Source: an uncultured Erysipelotrichaceae bacterium
GTDB taxonomy: Bacteria; Bacillota_I; Bacilli_A; RFN20; CAG-288
Assembly: GCA_902771745.1 (NCBI GenBank)
Contig: CACXYG010000097.1
Location: forward strand, 1-5,748
DNA: 5,748 bases
Reading direction: 5' to 3'
Part shown: positions 1-5,612 of the stretch, piece after piece
Numbering within the stretch: the stretch's first letter is position 1
Layout of the letters: each line of letters opens with the position of its first letter
The notes under the pieces: generated by a model
What the model was told of the DNA's origin: nothing
Seen by the model: the letters and a program-made list of their open reading frames with translations, nothing else
The model's database searches: none
Program-made: the position numbers and the translations under genes

Positions 1-271
1 CGTTGAAGACATCACCGATAGAAAGCATGTACTTTCTATGGGTGACCTTCTTAAAGCCAGCGGCGATACCACCACCGACACGAGAGGTCGGAGAAAGTCT
101 ATCTTTTAAATCAGGACGCTTGTATTCCAATCTCTGAAGTTCTTCCATCAACTGGTCAAACTCGGCATCCGAAACGGAGGACTGATTTAAAACGTAGTAT
201 TCGTAGTTATAGCGATTGAGAAGTTCAGTGAGTTCCTGAACTCTCTCTTTTTCTTTATCGATAACAGACAT
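1..271 (-). CDS. ligA: NAD-dependent DNA ligase LigA, N-terminal 90 residues (partial)
   Basis: This is the 5' end of the gene for the NAD+-dependent DNA ligase, which seals nicks during replication and repair by forming an enzyme-AMP intermediate from NAD+. The visible 90 residues cover domain Ia, the NMN-binding helical domain, and the beginning of the junction to the nucleotidyltransferase domain. Residues 23-39 match the family's NMN-contacting segment (YEYYVL, then VSDAEFD), and residues 60-67 read SPTSRVGG. His78 is followed by MLSIGDVFN (82-90), the counterpart of the usual PMLSLxNAF. The catalytic KxDG lysine lies beyond the window edge. The ATG is preceded by a strong AGGAGG seven bases away, and the start lies 2 nt after the pcrA stop, so the two genes are co-transcribed. 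Position 38 is Phe where E. coli LigA has Tyr35. The identity is confident; completeness cannot be judged. Confidence 0.95.
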   Translation of the reverse strand, partial: MSVIDKEKERVQELTELLNRYNYEYYVLNQSSVSDAEFDQLMEELQRLEYKRPDLKDRLSPTSRVGGGIAAGFKKVTHRKYMLSIGDVFN

Positions 272-273
272 GA

Positions 274-2607
274 CTATTCCTCCTCTGGATTCATCTTACG
301 GAAGGCTTTAAAGCCGATCATCAACTTCTTGGTACCATATTCTTCTTTGAATCTGACGGTGATCTTATTGCCTTCGACAGCGATAACCTCACCCTTACCA
401 AAGGAGGTATGAATGACTTTATCACCAATCGCATAATTGTTATCGCCACCACCTTGCGTGCTAGATTTCATGCTGCCAGCCTGTAAGATACCTCTGGCAT
501 TAGGAGAGATAGAACCAAACATGGAGGCGCTTGGACGATGACTTCCGGTATAAGCGGAATAATTGCTGGCTGCTGGAGTAGCCGGTGTGGATGGACGATT
601 GACAATATTTAATTCACGAAGGAAACGGCTTGGCGTATACATCTGACCGTTGCGGAAGTTTCTTCCGCCAAAGCTGGAAAGATATAACTTCTTCTGCGCT
701 CTGGTGACACAGACATATAACAGTCTTCTTTCTTCTTCAATGGCGGACTTTCTAATGTCCTGTAAAGCGTGCATGGTCGGGAAGATGGTGTCATTTAAAC
801 CAGTGACAAAGACATACGGGAATTCAAGACCTTTAGAGACATGACCTGTCATCAGGGCGACTTTTGGTGCATCCTTCATGGTGTCCTGATCAGATTGCAA
901 GGCGACATCGATGAGGAAGTCTTCCAGCGTCGGTGTTCTGACATTACCATCATCATCCAGCATATCGCCATCAAAGTAAGTGGCTAGAGAACGGAGCAAT
1001 TCGTTGACGTTATCCACCTTGGAAACTGAACTGGCAGCCGTATAGGATAACTTCTCTTCCATCTTCTTATCCTCTTTGTTGACAAAGTCGATAAAGCCGG
1101 TCTTCTGGAAGTAGACATTGATAGCAGTAAGTAAGTCAGATGGCTTAGGATCAGACTGATAGACAGCAAGCATCTCATCATAAGCCGCATAGAACTCTTT
1201 TAATGCGAGAATGGACTTCTTCATGAGATGAAGTTCTTCCGCGTTATAACGGAAGACATTAAATAAACTGGCTTCTTCTTCTGGAAGAAGAGCCTTATAA
1301 GCTAAAGCATTTTGTAAAGCGACATCACCAATAGATTTGGTTGGAGACTTCAACGTTCTTCTGAAGGATAAATCATCCGGATTGACAATCAATCTCAAAT
1401 AAGAGAGGGCATCCTTGATTTCCGCACGCTCATAGAATTTCATACCACCATAGACTTCATAAGGGACCTTGAATCTAGTGAGCATCTTTTCTAAAGCGTT
1501 AGAAAGATAGTTAGAACGATAGATGACGGCCACTTCATCATAATTGACATTCTGCTTGGCAAAAAGATTATGAATGGTATTGGCAATCTGATACGCTTCA
1601 TTATCCATATCAGAAGCGTAGACATAAGAGACCTTATCACCCTCGACATTGTTGGCAGCAACCAAATTCTTTTCCATACGGTCACGGTTGTTCTTGATGA
1701 GATTGTTGGCGGCATTGAGGATGTTTTGAGTAGAACGATAGTTCTGATCCAAAACGACGGTCTCTAAGCTTGGAAAGTCTTTTTGTAATTCATCCTTGAT
1801 GATTTCATTTTTCGCACCACGCCAGGTGTAGATGGTCTGATCAGGATCACCGACAACGGTCAACTTGGTGTTTGGGGCAAGAAGTAACTTGACCAACTGG
1901 TACTGTACTTCATTGGTATCCTGGAACTCATCGACAAGGAAGATATCGTACTTCTTCTGCCAGTGTTCTCTGACATCCTGATTGGCTTTTAAGATCTTCA
2001 ATGTCAGCATCAGAAGATCGTCAAAATCTAAAAGATTCTGACTTCTCAAGAACTGCTGGTACTGATCATAGACCGAGATGAGTTCATCATAGGTATAAAT
2101 AGAATCGATTCTGACTTCCGTGGGTCTGACATCACCGACAAATAAACCTCTGGTCTTTAAATCAGAGATCTTACCAGTGACGGCTTTGGTGAAATCTTTT
2201 GAAGAACCTTTGGTCATATGGGAAAAGATATCTTTATATATCTGACCCTGGTCAGCATCATCAGCGATATTGAAGTTGGTATTATAACCATCCAAATGGC
2301 CGATTTCCTTCTTTAAAAACTTATAGCAAAAACCATGGAAGGTAACCATTAAAGGTTTGCCATCCGCCTGAAAATCATTCTCCCATAAAAGTTTTTCAAC
2401 ACGGGTCTGCATTTCCTTAGCTGCTTTGTTGGTAAAAGTGATGGCCACCATTCTTTTAGGAGCCACACCCTGGGTGATTAAATAAGCGATTCTGTAGGTG
2501 AGGGTTCTGGTTTTACCAGTACCGGCACCGGCGATAATTCTTAAATACTGACTAGTCGAACTAGCAGCAGCATATTGACTTTCATTGAGTTGTGATTTGA
2601 TATCCAT
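274..2607 (-). CDS. pcrA: ATP-dependent DNA helicase PcrA (UvrD/Rep family, SF1A)
   Basis: A 3'-5' superfamily 1A DNA helicase and translocase, essential in many Firmicutes. It acts in nucleotide excision repair, rolling-circle replication, removal of RecA filaments and transcription-coupled processes. All helicase motifs are visible: Q motif LNESQ (7-11), Walker A AGAGTGKT (26-33, Lys32), motif Ia ITFTNKAAKEM (56-66), motif II DEFQD (226-230), motif III GDPDQTIYTWRGA (253-265), motif IV DQNYRST (287-293), motif V around TGHVSKGLEFP (587-597) and motif VI EEERRLLYVCVTRA (624-637). Residues 668-725 form a Ser/Pro/Ala/Gly-rich linker. Residues 726-772 are the Tudor-like C-terminal domain (YAIGDKVIHTSFGKGEV...) that binds RNA polymerase in Bacillus PcrA. 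The length of 777 aa is slightly above the usual 720-750, mainly through the linker. The gene follows its own extended -10 promoter and precedes ligA by 2 nt. UvrD is the alternative name; pcrA is preferred because of the ligA neighbour and the Tudor tail. Confidence 0.96.
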   Translation of the reverse strand: MDIKSQLNESQYAAASSTSQYLRIIAGAGTGKTRTLTYRIAYLITQGVAPKRMVAITFTNKAAKEMQTRVEKLLWENDFQADGKPLMVTFHGFCYKFLKKEIGHLDGYNTNFNIADDADQGQIYKDIFSHMTKGSSKDFTKAVTGKISDLKTRGLFVGDVRPTEVRIDSIYTYDELISVYDQYQQFLRSQNLLDFDDLLMLTLKILKANQDVREHWQKKYDIFLVDEFQDTNEVQYQLVKLLLAPNTKLTVVGDPDQTIYTWRGAKNEIIKDELQKDFPSLETVVLDQNYRSTQNILNAANNLIKNNRDRMEKNLVAANNVEGDKVSYVYASDMDNEAYQIANTIHNLFAKQNVNYDEVAVIYRSNYLSNALEKMLTRFKVPYEVYGGMKFYERAEIKDALSYLRLIVNPDDLSFRRTLKSPTKSIGDVALQNALAYKALLPEEEASLFNVFRYNAEELHLMKKSILALKEFYAAYDEMLAVYQSDPKPSDLLTAINVYFQKTGFIDFVNKEDKKMEEKLSYTAASSVSKVDNVNELLRSLATYFDGDMLDDDGNVRTPTLEDFLIDVALQSDQDTMKDAPKVALMTGHVSKGLEFPYVFVTGLNDTIFPTMHALQDIRKSAIEEERRLLYVCVTRAQKKLYLSSFGGRNFRNGQMYTPSRFLRELNIVNRPSTPATPAASNYSAYTGSHRPSASMFGSISPNARGILQAGSMKSSTQGGGDNNYAIGDKVIHTSFGKGEVIAVEGNKITVRFKEEYGTKKLMIGFKAFRKMNPEEE
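279..284 (-). promoter_or_regulatory. ligA ribosome binding site inside the pcrA 3' end
   Basis: The minus strand reads AGGAGG, a perfect anti-16S match, seven bases before the ligA ATG. These bases lie within the last three Glu codons of pcrA (GAG GAG GAA, then TAG), so the acidic tail of PcrA doubles as the ligA Shine-Dalgarno. The position fixes the ligA start and implies that ribosomes finishing pcrA cover this site. Confidence 0.85.
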
Positions 2608-2617
2608 GATTCTATTT

Positions 2618-2623
2618 CTTCCT
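2618..2623 (-). promoter_or_regulatory. pcrA ribosome binding site
   Basis: The minus strand reads AGGAAG ten bases before the pcrA ATG. The spacing is slightly long but workable, and no better in-frame start with a site lies nearby. The N-terminal MDIKSQLNESQ contains the Q motif, which supports this start. Confidence 0.6.
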
Positions 2624-2630
2624 AGGGGAT

Positions 2631-2659
2631 ATTATAGCAAATAGAACAAGGCTTCTTAT
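2631..2659 (-). promoter_or_regulatory. Extended -10 promoter for pcrA-ligA
   Basis: The minus strand carries a perfect TATAAT (2631-2636) directly preceded by TGC (2637-2639), which together form the extended -10 consensus TGnTATAAT. The hexamer at a 17-nt spacing (2654-2659) reads ATAAGA, a poor -35, so recognition would depend on the extended -10. Transcription should begin around 2622-2625, giving a leader of about 15-18 nt that just holds the ribosome binding site. The -35 position lies inside an AT-rich palindrome. Confidence 0.75.
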
Positions 2660-2675
2660 ATTAAAAATATAAGAA
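2653..2675. repeat. Perfect 10-bp AT-rich inverted repeat upstream of pcrA
   Basis: The arms TTCTTATATT (2653-2662) and AATATAAGAA (2666-2675) are exact reverse complements separated by three bases (AAA on the plus strand). The palindrome lies between the tRNA terminator and the pcrA -10 and covers the -35 position. It could be an operator for a dimeric repressor, an AT-rich upstream element, or chance in an AT-rich spacer. The same sequence on the transcript is a weak A-U hairpin without a following U-tract, so it is unlikely to be a terminator. The binding partner is unknown. Confidence 0.6.
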
Positions 2676-2692
2676 AGGGACAAAAATGGCAC

Positions 2693-2719
2693 AAAAAAAG
2701 TTCAGGATTTCTCCCGAAC
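2693..2719 (-). terminator. Rho-independent terminator after tRNA-Gln
   Basis: On the minus strand an 8-bp stem (GTTCGGGA at 2712-2719 with TCCTGAAC at 2700-2707, one G-U wobble) closes a GAAA tetraloop and is followed at once by seven T (2693-2699). It lies 12 nt after the tRNA CCA end. It ends the tRNA transcript and probably also read-through from the rplI-dnaB-walJ-rlmH block, because no other terminator is visible between rlmH and the tRNA. It separates that block from pcrA-ligA. Confidence 0.88.
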
Positions 2720-2731
2720 AAATTTTCTAGA

Positions 2732-2806
2732 TGGCTGGGCTACCTGGGATCGAACCAGGGAATGATGGTTTCAGAGACCATTGCCTTACCCCTTGGCTAT
2801 AGCCCA
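2732..2806 (-). tRNA. tRNA-Gln (anticodon CUG), CCA encoded
   Basis: A complete 75-nt cloverleaf can be folded by hand. It has a 7-bp acceptor stem TGGGCTA/TAGCCCA, a 3-bp D stem GCC/GGC with a 9-nt loop, an anticodon stem ATGGT/ACCAT with loop CTCTGAA, a 5-nt variable loop, a T stem CCTGG/CCAGG with loop TTCGAAT, discriminator G and an encoded CCA. The anticodon CTG is at 2772-2774 and reads CAG. The weak first pair U1-A72 and discriminator G73 are glutaminyl identity features. The gene has its own promoter upstream and a terminator downstream. A CUG isoacceptor normally supplements a UUG tRNA, which would have to be elsewhere in the genome. Confidence 0.96.
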
Positions 2807-2819
2807 ATTGCAAGATAAG

Positions 2820-2848
2820 AGTATAAAGTACTAGTCTTAATTTGTCAA
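2820..2848 (-). promoter_or_regulatory. Consensus sigma-A promoter for tRNA-Gln
   Basis: The minus strand reads TTGACA (2843-2848), exactly 17 nt of spacer, then TATACT (2820-2825). The -35 is perfect, and the -10 differs from TATAAT at one position. The -10 ends 13 nt before the mature tRNA 5' end, leaving a pre-tRNA leader of about six bases for RNase P to remove. It is the strongest promoter in the window, as expected for a stable RNA gene. Confidence 0.9.
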
Positions 2849-2869
2849 ATACTTTTTGCTTATTTTTCT

Positions 2870-3346
2870 TTATTTATCATAGGTTTCTCCGCGCATGATT
2901 TTCATGCTGCGGTAAACCTGCTCGGTTGTCAAAAGTAAGGCCATATAATGCGTAAAGGTAAAATCGGATAACGAGAAAGTCACATCCGCTCTTTTTCTTA
3001 GAGAATCATCTAAACCATAAGAAGAACCAAATAAGAAAACCAGATTTCCTTTGATGGAAGTCTTTTCTTCCATGACTTTGGCAAAAGACGCAGAGTCATA
3101 CTTCTTGCCATGGACATCGACAAGGAATAAGACTTCATCATCCTTGATCTGCTTTAAGGCGCGTTCCGCTTCGATACTTAAGGCCTTCTTGATCTGATTA
3201 TCAGAAGCGTTGTCAGGAAGACTTTCTTCACTAAGATAAGTCAAAGATACCTTGGCGTATTTGGAAATACGCTTGAGGTATTCATTTACTCCATCATTGA
3301 TATATTTCTCCCTGCACTTACCAGGAATCAAAAAGCGGATGTTCAT
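2870..3346 (-). CDS. rlmH: 23S rRNA (pseudouridine1915-N3)-methyltransferase RlmH
   Basis: A small SPOUT-fold methyltransferase that uses S-adenosylmethionine to methylate N3 of pseudouridine 1915 in helix 69 of 23S rRNA, acting on assembled 70S ribosomes as a homodimer. The length of 158 aa is typical (155-160). Visible landmarks are the N-terminal strand and GKxREKY (9-15), the central strand LFLVDVHGK (73-81), the cofactor loop LFGSSYGL (105-112), and the C-terminal knot region with FTH (131-133), EQVYRS (142-147) and MRGETYDK (151-158). Several usually invariant residues differ: FPH is FTH, the Arg a few residues on is Leu137, and the final Tyr-His-Lys/Arg is Tyr-Asp-Lys. The start ATG overlaps the walJ stop (ATGA) and has an AGGTGG six bases upstream. 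It is the last protein gene before the tRNA. Confidence 0.94.
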   Translation of the reverse strand: MNIRFLIPGKCREKYINDGVNEYLKRISKYAKVSLTYLSEESLPDNASDNQIKKALSIEAERALKQIKDDEVLFLVDVHGKKYDSASFAKVMEEKTSIKGNLVFLFGSSYGLDDSLRKRADVTFSLSDFTFTHYMALLLTTEQVYRSMKIMRGETYDK

Positions 3347-4104
3347 TCTTGTCCACCTTTGGTCTCATGGCTATCAGAGGCACATTCTAGTCTCACATCG
3401 GGTAAATAACCAAGCTGAGTCTGCATGACACTTTCAAAGGTCTGCATGGCTAAAGTTGGAGTGTTACATTCATCCGAAAGGTGGGCAAGAATGACTTCTT
3501 TGGTATGAGAGCCGATGAAGTTACTAAGATAATAGGCGCTATCATAATTGCTCAAATGCCCGGTATCAGAGATGATACGGCGGATGAGATAATCCGGACG
3601 TTTGGATTCATAAAGCATCTTGGCATCGTGATTGGATTCAAAGATATAGTAGTCTTTGTCCTGAAGATAGGAAAAATCCTTTTCTGGAACAAAGCCAGTA
3701 TCGGTCAAATAGACCAAAGTCTCTTTTCCATCCTCAACGACATAACCCATGGTATTCGGGCAGTCATGTGATAAAGGAAGAGCCGTCACTTTAAAACCAG
3801 GTGTTAAAATTGTTTGATATCCTTTGACTAGATGTTCACCGCTGATAAGAGTATTTATCTTTGTAACTTTTGGTTGTGGAACATATAACTTTTCTAGCGG
3901 TGCGTTAAACGCGTCACTGGCATGGTCAGAATGGGTGTGCGTGATAAAAAATCCTTCTACATCATCCAAGCTAAAGCCATATTGTGCTAAGGCGGTGTTG
4001 ACTCTCTTTTTCGAGATGCCAAAATCTAAGACAATCACATGTCCAGAAGAAATGACGATGGTAGAATTACCAGCCGAACCGGAAGAGATGACATCAAAAA
4101 GCAT
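3343..4104 (-). CDS. walJ: Metallo-beta-lactamase-fold hydrolase WalJ (YycJ)
   Basis: A metallo-beta-lactamase superfamily protein of the WalJ/YycJ/VicX group, 253 aa against about 260 for the family. The signature HTHSDH (56-61) supplies metal ligands His56, His58, Asp60 and His61. Further ligands fit His113 (LSHDCPNTMGY), Asp135 (LTDTG) and His208 (AHLS). The family-specific ESNHD (156-160) and DTGHLSN (180-186) blocks distinguish it from other MBL proteins. WalJ homologues show 5'-3' exonuclease activity on DNA and have been linked to coordinating cell division with DNA replication and to mismatch repair, but the natural substrate is not settled. No signal peptide or membrane segment is seen, so it should be cytoplasmic. 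The start overlaps the dnaB stop by one base (TAATG), and an AGGAAGG lies six bases upstream. WalRK, its usual neighbours, are not between dnaB and walJ here. Confidence 0.93.
   Translation of the reverse strand: MLFDVISSGSAGNSTIVISSGHVIVLDFGISKKRVNTALAQYGFSLDDVEGFFITHTHSDHASDAFNAPLEKLYVPQPKVTKINTLISGEHLVKGYQTILTPGFKVTALPLSHDCPNTMGYVVEDGKETLVYLTDTGFVPEKDFSYLQDKDYYIFESNHDAKMLYESKRPDYLIRRIISDTGHLSNYDSAYYLSNFIGSHTKEVILAHLSDECNTPTLAMQTFESVMQTQLGYLPDVRLECASDSHETKGGQE
3353..3360 (-). promoter_or_regulatory. rlmH ribosome binding site inside the walJ 3' end
   Basis: The minus strand reads AAAGGTGG, ending six bases before the rlmH ATG. It lies in the codons for the last residues of WalJ (Lys-Gly-Gly, followed by Gln-Glu). 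Together with the ATGA stop-start overlap it argues for translational coupling. Confidence 0.75.
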
Positions 4105-5609
4105 TAGAAACCTTCCTCAGCTCTATCTAAATCAGAGACGTTGAAGGAACAGTGTTCCTTATCGAAAATGAATGGGATTTTACCAGTGGAACCATTACGG
4201 TTCTTGATGAGGATGACTTCAACCTTAGAGATTGGAGAATTCTCTTCTTCCTCTTGTTGGTTGTTGCCTTCCTGATTTTCTTTATCTTTTCCCATACCCT
4301 GTTGCTTGGTGTAGTAGTCAGGACGATAAAGCATGAAGATCATATCCGCATCCTGTTCGATAGCACCAGAGTCACGAATATCGGAAATCTGAGGTGTATG
4401 GTCAGGACGTTTTTCACTATCACGAGATAACTGGGTCAAAGCGATGACGGGAACTTCTAATTGACGGGCCATCTGCTTGATCTGACGGGAGATATCCGAG
4501 ACTTCCTGTTGTCTAGATTCACTGCCACCATGACCAGGAGAGGTGATCAAACCTAAGTAGTCGATAGCGATAAGACCGATATCTTGTTTCTTTATTTCAC
4601 GAATCTGGTTCTGTAACTTCTTACACTTGGTGGCGATATCCATCATCTTGGAACCAGGGTTATCATCGATGTAGAAAGGAAGCGAAACGAGTTCATCAAA
4701 ACCACGCTGTAACTTCTGGGCTTTGCTGGCGATAGCTCTGTTATCATGCGTATCGATCAAGACGTGTTGCTTGGTAGATCCTGGCATATATTCAAGCGAG
4801 TTGATTTCATCACTGGATAGACCAGAGACCAAGTTAAGTAAACGCATGGCGATAGATTCCGCCGACATTTCCAAAGAGAAGAAGATGACCGGTTTCTGTT
4901 TCTTGGCAACCTGATATAACAAGTTCAAAGCAAAAGCGGTCTTACCGACAGAAGGACGGGCGCCGATGACAATCATGTCACCCTTATGCCAACCCTTGGT
5001 GAATTTATCCGCTTCGGCATAACCGGTCGGAACACCAGTGACACCATTGGCCTTGATACCGTTTTTCTTGAATTCTTCAGTCTGTTTGACCAGTTTGGCA
5101 ACGACGTTTTCACTGACCTGATCCAGAGACTTGGCCTGAGCGACATTACGACGTTGAGAAATCTCTAGAATCTCATCCGCACTCTTACCGATGAATTCGG
5201 AGATATCTTTGATCGGTTTGGTCTTGGCATCCGAAAGGATGTTATCAATCTTGTTGAGGAAATTATTGAGCAAGGACTTCTCTCTGACGGAGGTGATATA
5301 GTTTTCCACCGGAGCGATACGAACCGTATTGTCCATGATGGAATCAAGGTAGGCTTCTCCACCGATAGAATCAAACAACTTGTTGTTCTTTAATTCTTCC
5401 GTGATAGAAGCAAGATCGACAGTTCTACCTTTTTGCTGAACAGACATGCAGGCACGATAAATCTCCCTGTTCCTGTAATCCGAGAAATCTTCCGGAACAA
5501 GGTGCTGCGTGGTCGTCAGCATCGTTTCACCGCTGTCATCAAAGAGAATGTTACCTAGAATGGATACTTCATCTAACTGCAAGGTAGCATTATTAGTCTC
5601 GTCAACCAT
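4104..5609 (-). CDS. dnaB: Replicative DNA helicase DnaB (DnaC in Bacillus)
   Basis: The hexameric 5'-3' helicase that unwinds the replication fork and recruits primase. Residues 10-105 form the N-terminal DnaB domain (DEVSILGNILFD, VPEDF, the GGEAYL region). Residues 106-185 hold the linker helix, and the RecA-like C-terminal ATPase runs from about 190. Visible motifs are Walker A GARPSVGKT (216-224, Lys223), SLEMS with catalytic Glu247, Walker B LIAIDYLG (346-353, Asp350), TQLSR (392-396), SDIRDSGAIEQDAD (409-422) and KNRNGSTG (469-476), whose Arg471 fits the arginine finger. At 501 aa it is about 45 residues longer than Bacillus DnaC. The extra length is in residues about 272-312 and in a charged, Gln/Glu/Asn-rich segment at about 436-459. 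No intein signature is seen. The start is 3 nt after rplI; its only ribosome binding site is AAGGA 13 nt upstream, which is weak and suggests coupling. The order rplI-dnaB is a common Firmicutes arrangement. Confidence 0.96.
   Translation of the reverse strand: MVDETNNATLQLDEVSILGNILFDDSGETMLTTTQHLVPEDFSDYRNREIYRACMSVQQKGRTVDLASITEELKNNKLFDSIGGEAYLDSIMDNTVRIAPVENYITSVREKSLLNNFLNKIDNILSDAKTKPIKDISEFIGKSADEILEISQRRNVAQAKSLDQVSENVVAKLVKQTEEFKKNGIKANGVTGVPTGYAEADKFTKGWHKGDMIVIGARPSVGKTAFALNLLYQVAKKQKPVIFFSLEMSAESIAMRLLNLVSGLSSDEINSLEYMPGSTKQHVLIDTHDNRAIASKAQKLQRGFDELVSLPFYIDDNPGSKMMDIATKCKKLQNQIREIKKQDIGLIAIDYLGLITSPGHGGSESRQQEVSDISRQIKQMARQLEVPVIALTQLSRDSEKRPDHTPQISDIRDSGAIEQDADMIFMLYRPDYYTKQQGMGKDKENQEGNNQQEEEENSPISKVEVILIKNRNGSTGKIPFIFDKEHCSFNVSDLDRAEEGF
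4111..4117 (-). promoter_or_regulatory. walJ ribosome binding site inside the dnaB 3' end
   Basis: The minus strand reads AGGAAGG six bases before the walJ ATG, within the codons for the last Glu-Glu-Gly of DnaB. With the TAATG stop-start overlap it suggests that ribosomes terminating on dnaB reinitiate on walJ. It also supports the chosen walJ start. Confidence 0.8.
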
Positions 5610-5612
5610 AGT

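Noticed and set aside
2644..2649. TTGTTC on the minus strand as the -35 box of the pcrA promoter
   Set aside because: It is only seven bases from the TATAAT, far too close for a 16-18 nt spacer.
2653..2675. The palindrome as a second rho-independent terminator
   Set aside because: The stem is almost pure A-U, and the minus-strand transcript continues into GCCTTGTTC rather than a U-tract. The GC-containing hairpin at 2693-2719 is the credible terminator.
2700..2719. GTTC...GAAC inverted repeat as a LexA (SOS) box for pcrA
   Set aside because: The arms are separated by the inner stem and loop and are followed by a T-tract, which is terminator architecture. The Gram-positive SOS box needs GAAC and GTTC in the opposite order with a 4-nt gap.
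2732..2806. tRNA-Gln as a phage or island attachment site
   Set aside because: No second copy of the tRNA 3' end, no integrase and no foreign-looking genes are present. Both flanks are housekeeping operons.
3824..4144. Plus-strand open frame of 106 codons opposite walJ and the end of dnaB
   Set aside because: It lies wholly antisense to well-supported walJ and dnaB coding sequence, resembles no family, and no promoter or ribosome binding site stands out. The same reasoning removes the other short frames opposite or within pcrA, walJ and dnaB.
4104..5609. Intein or frameshift as the cause of the long DnaB
   Set aside because: The extra length is only about 45 residues in two places, far too small for an intein. 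No intein splice-junction motifs are seen, and the reading frame and all helicase motifs are intact.
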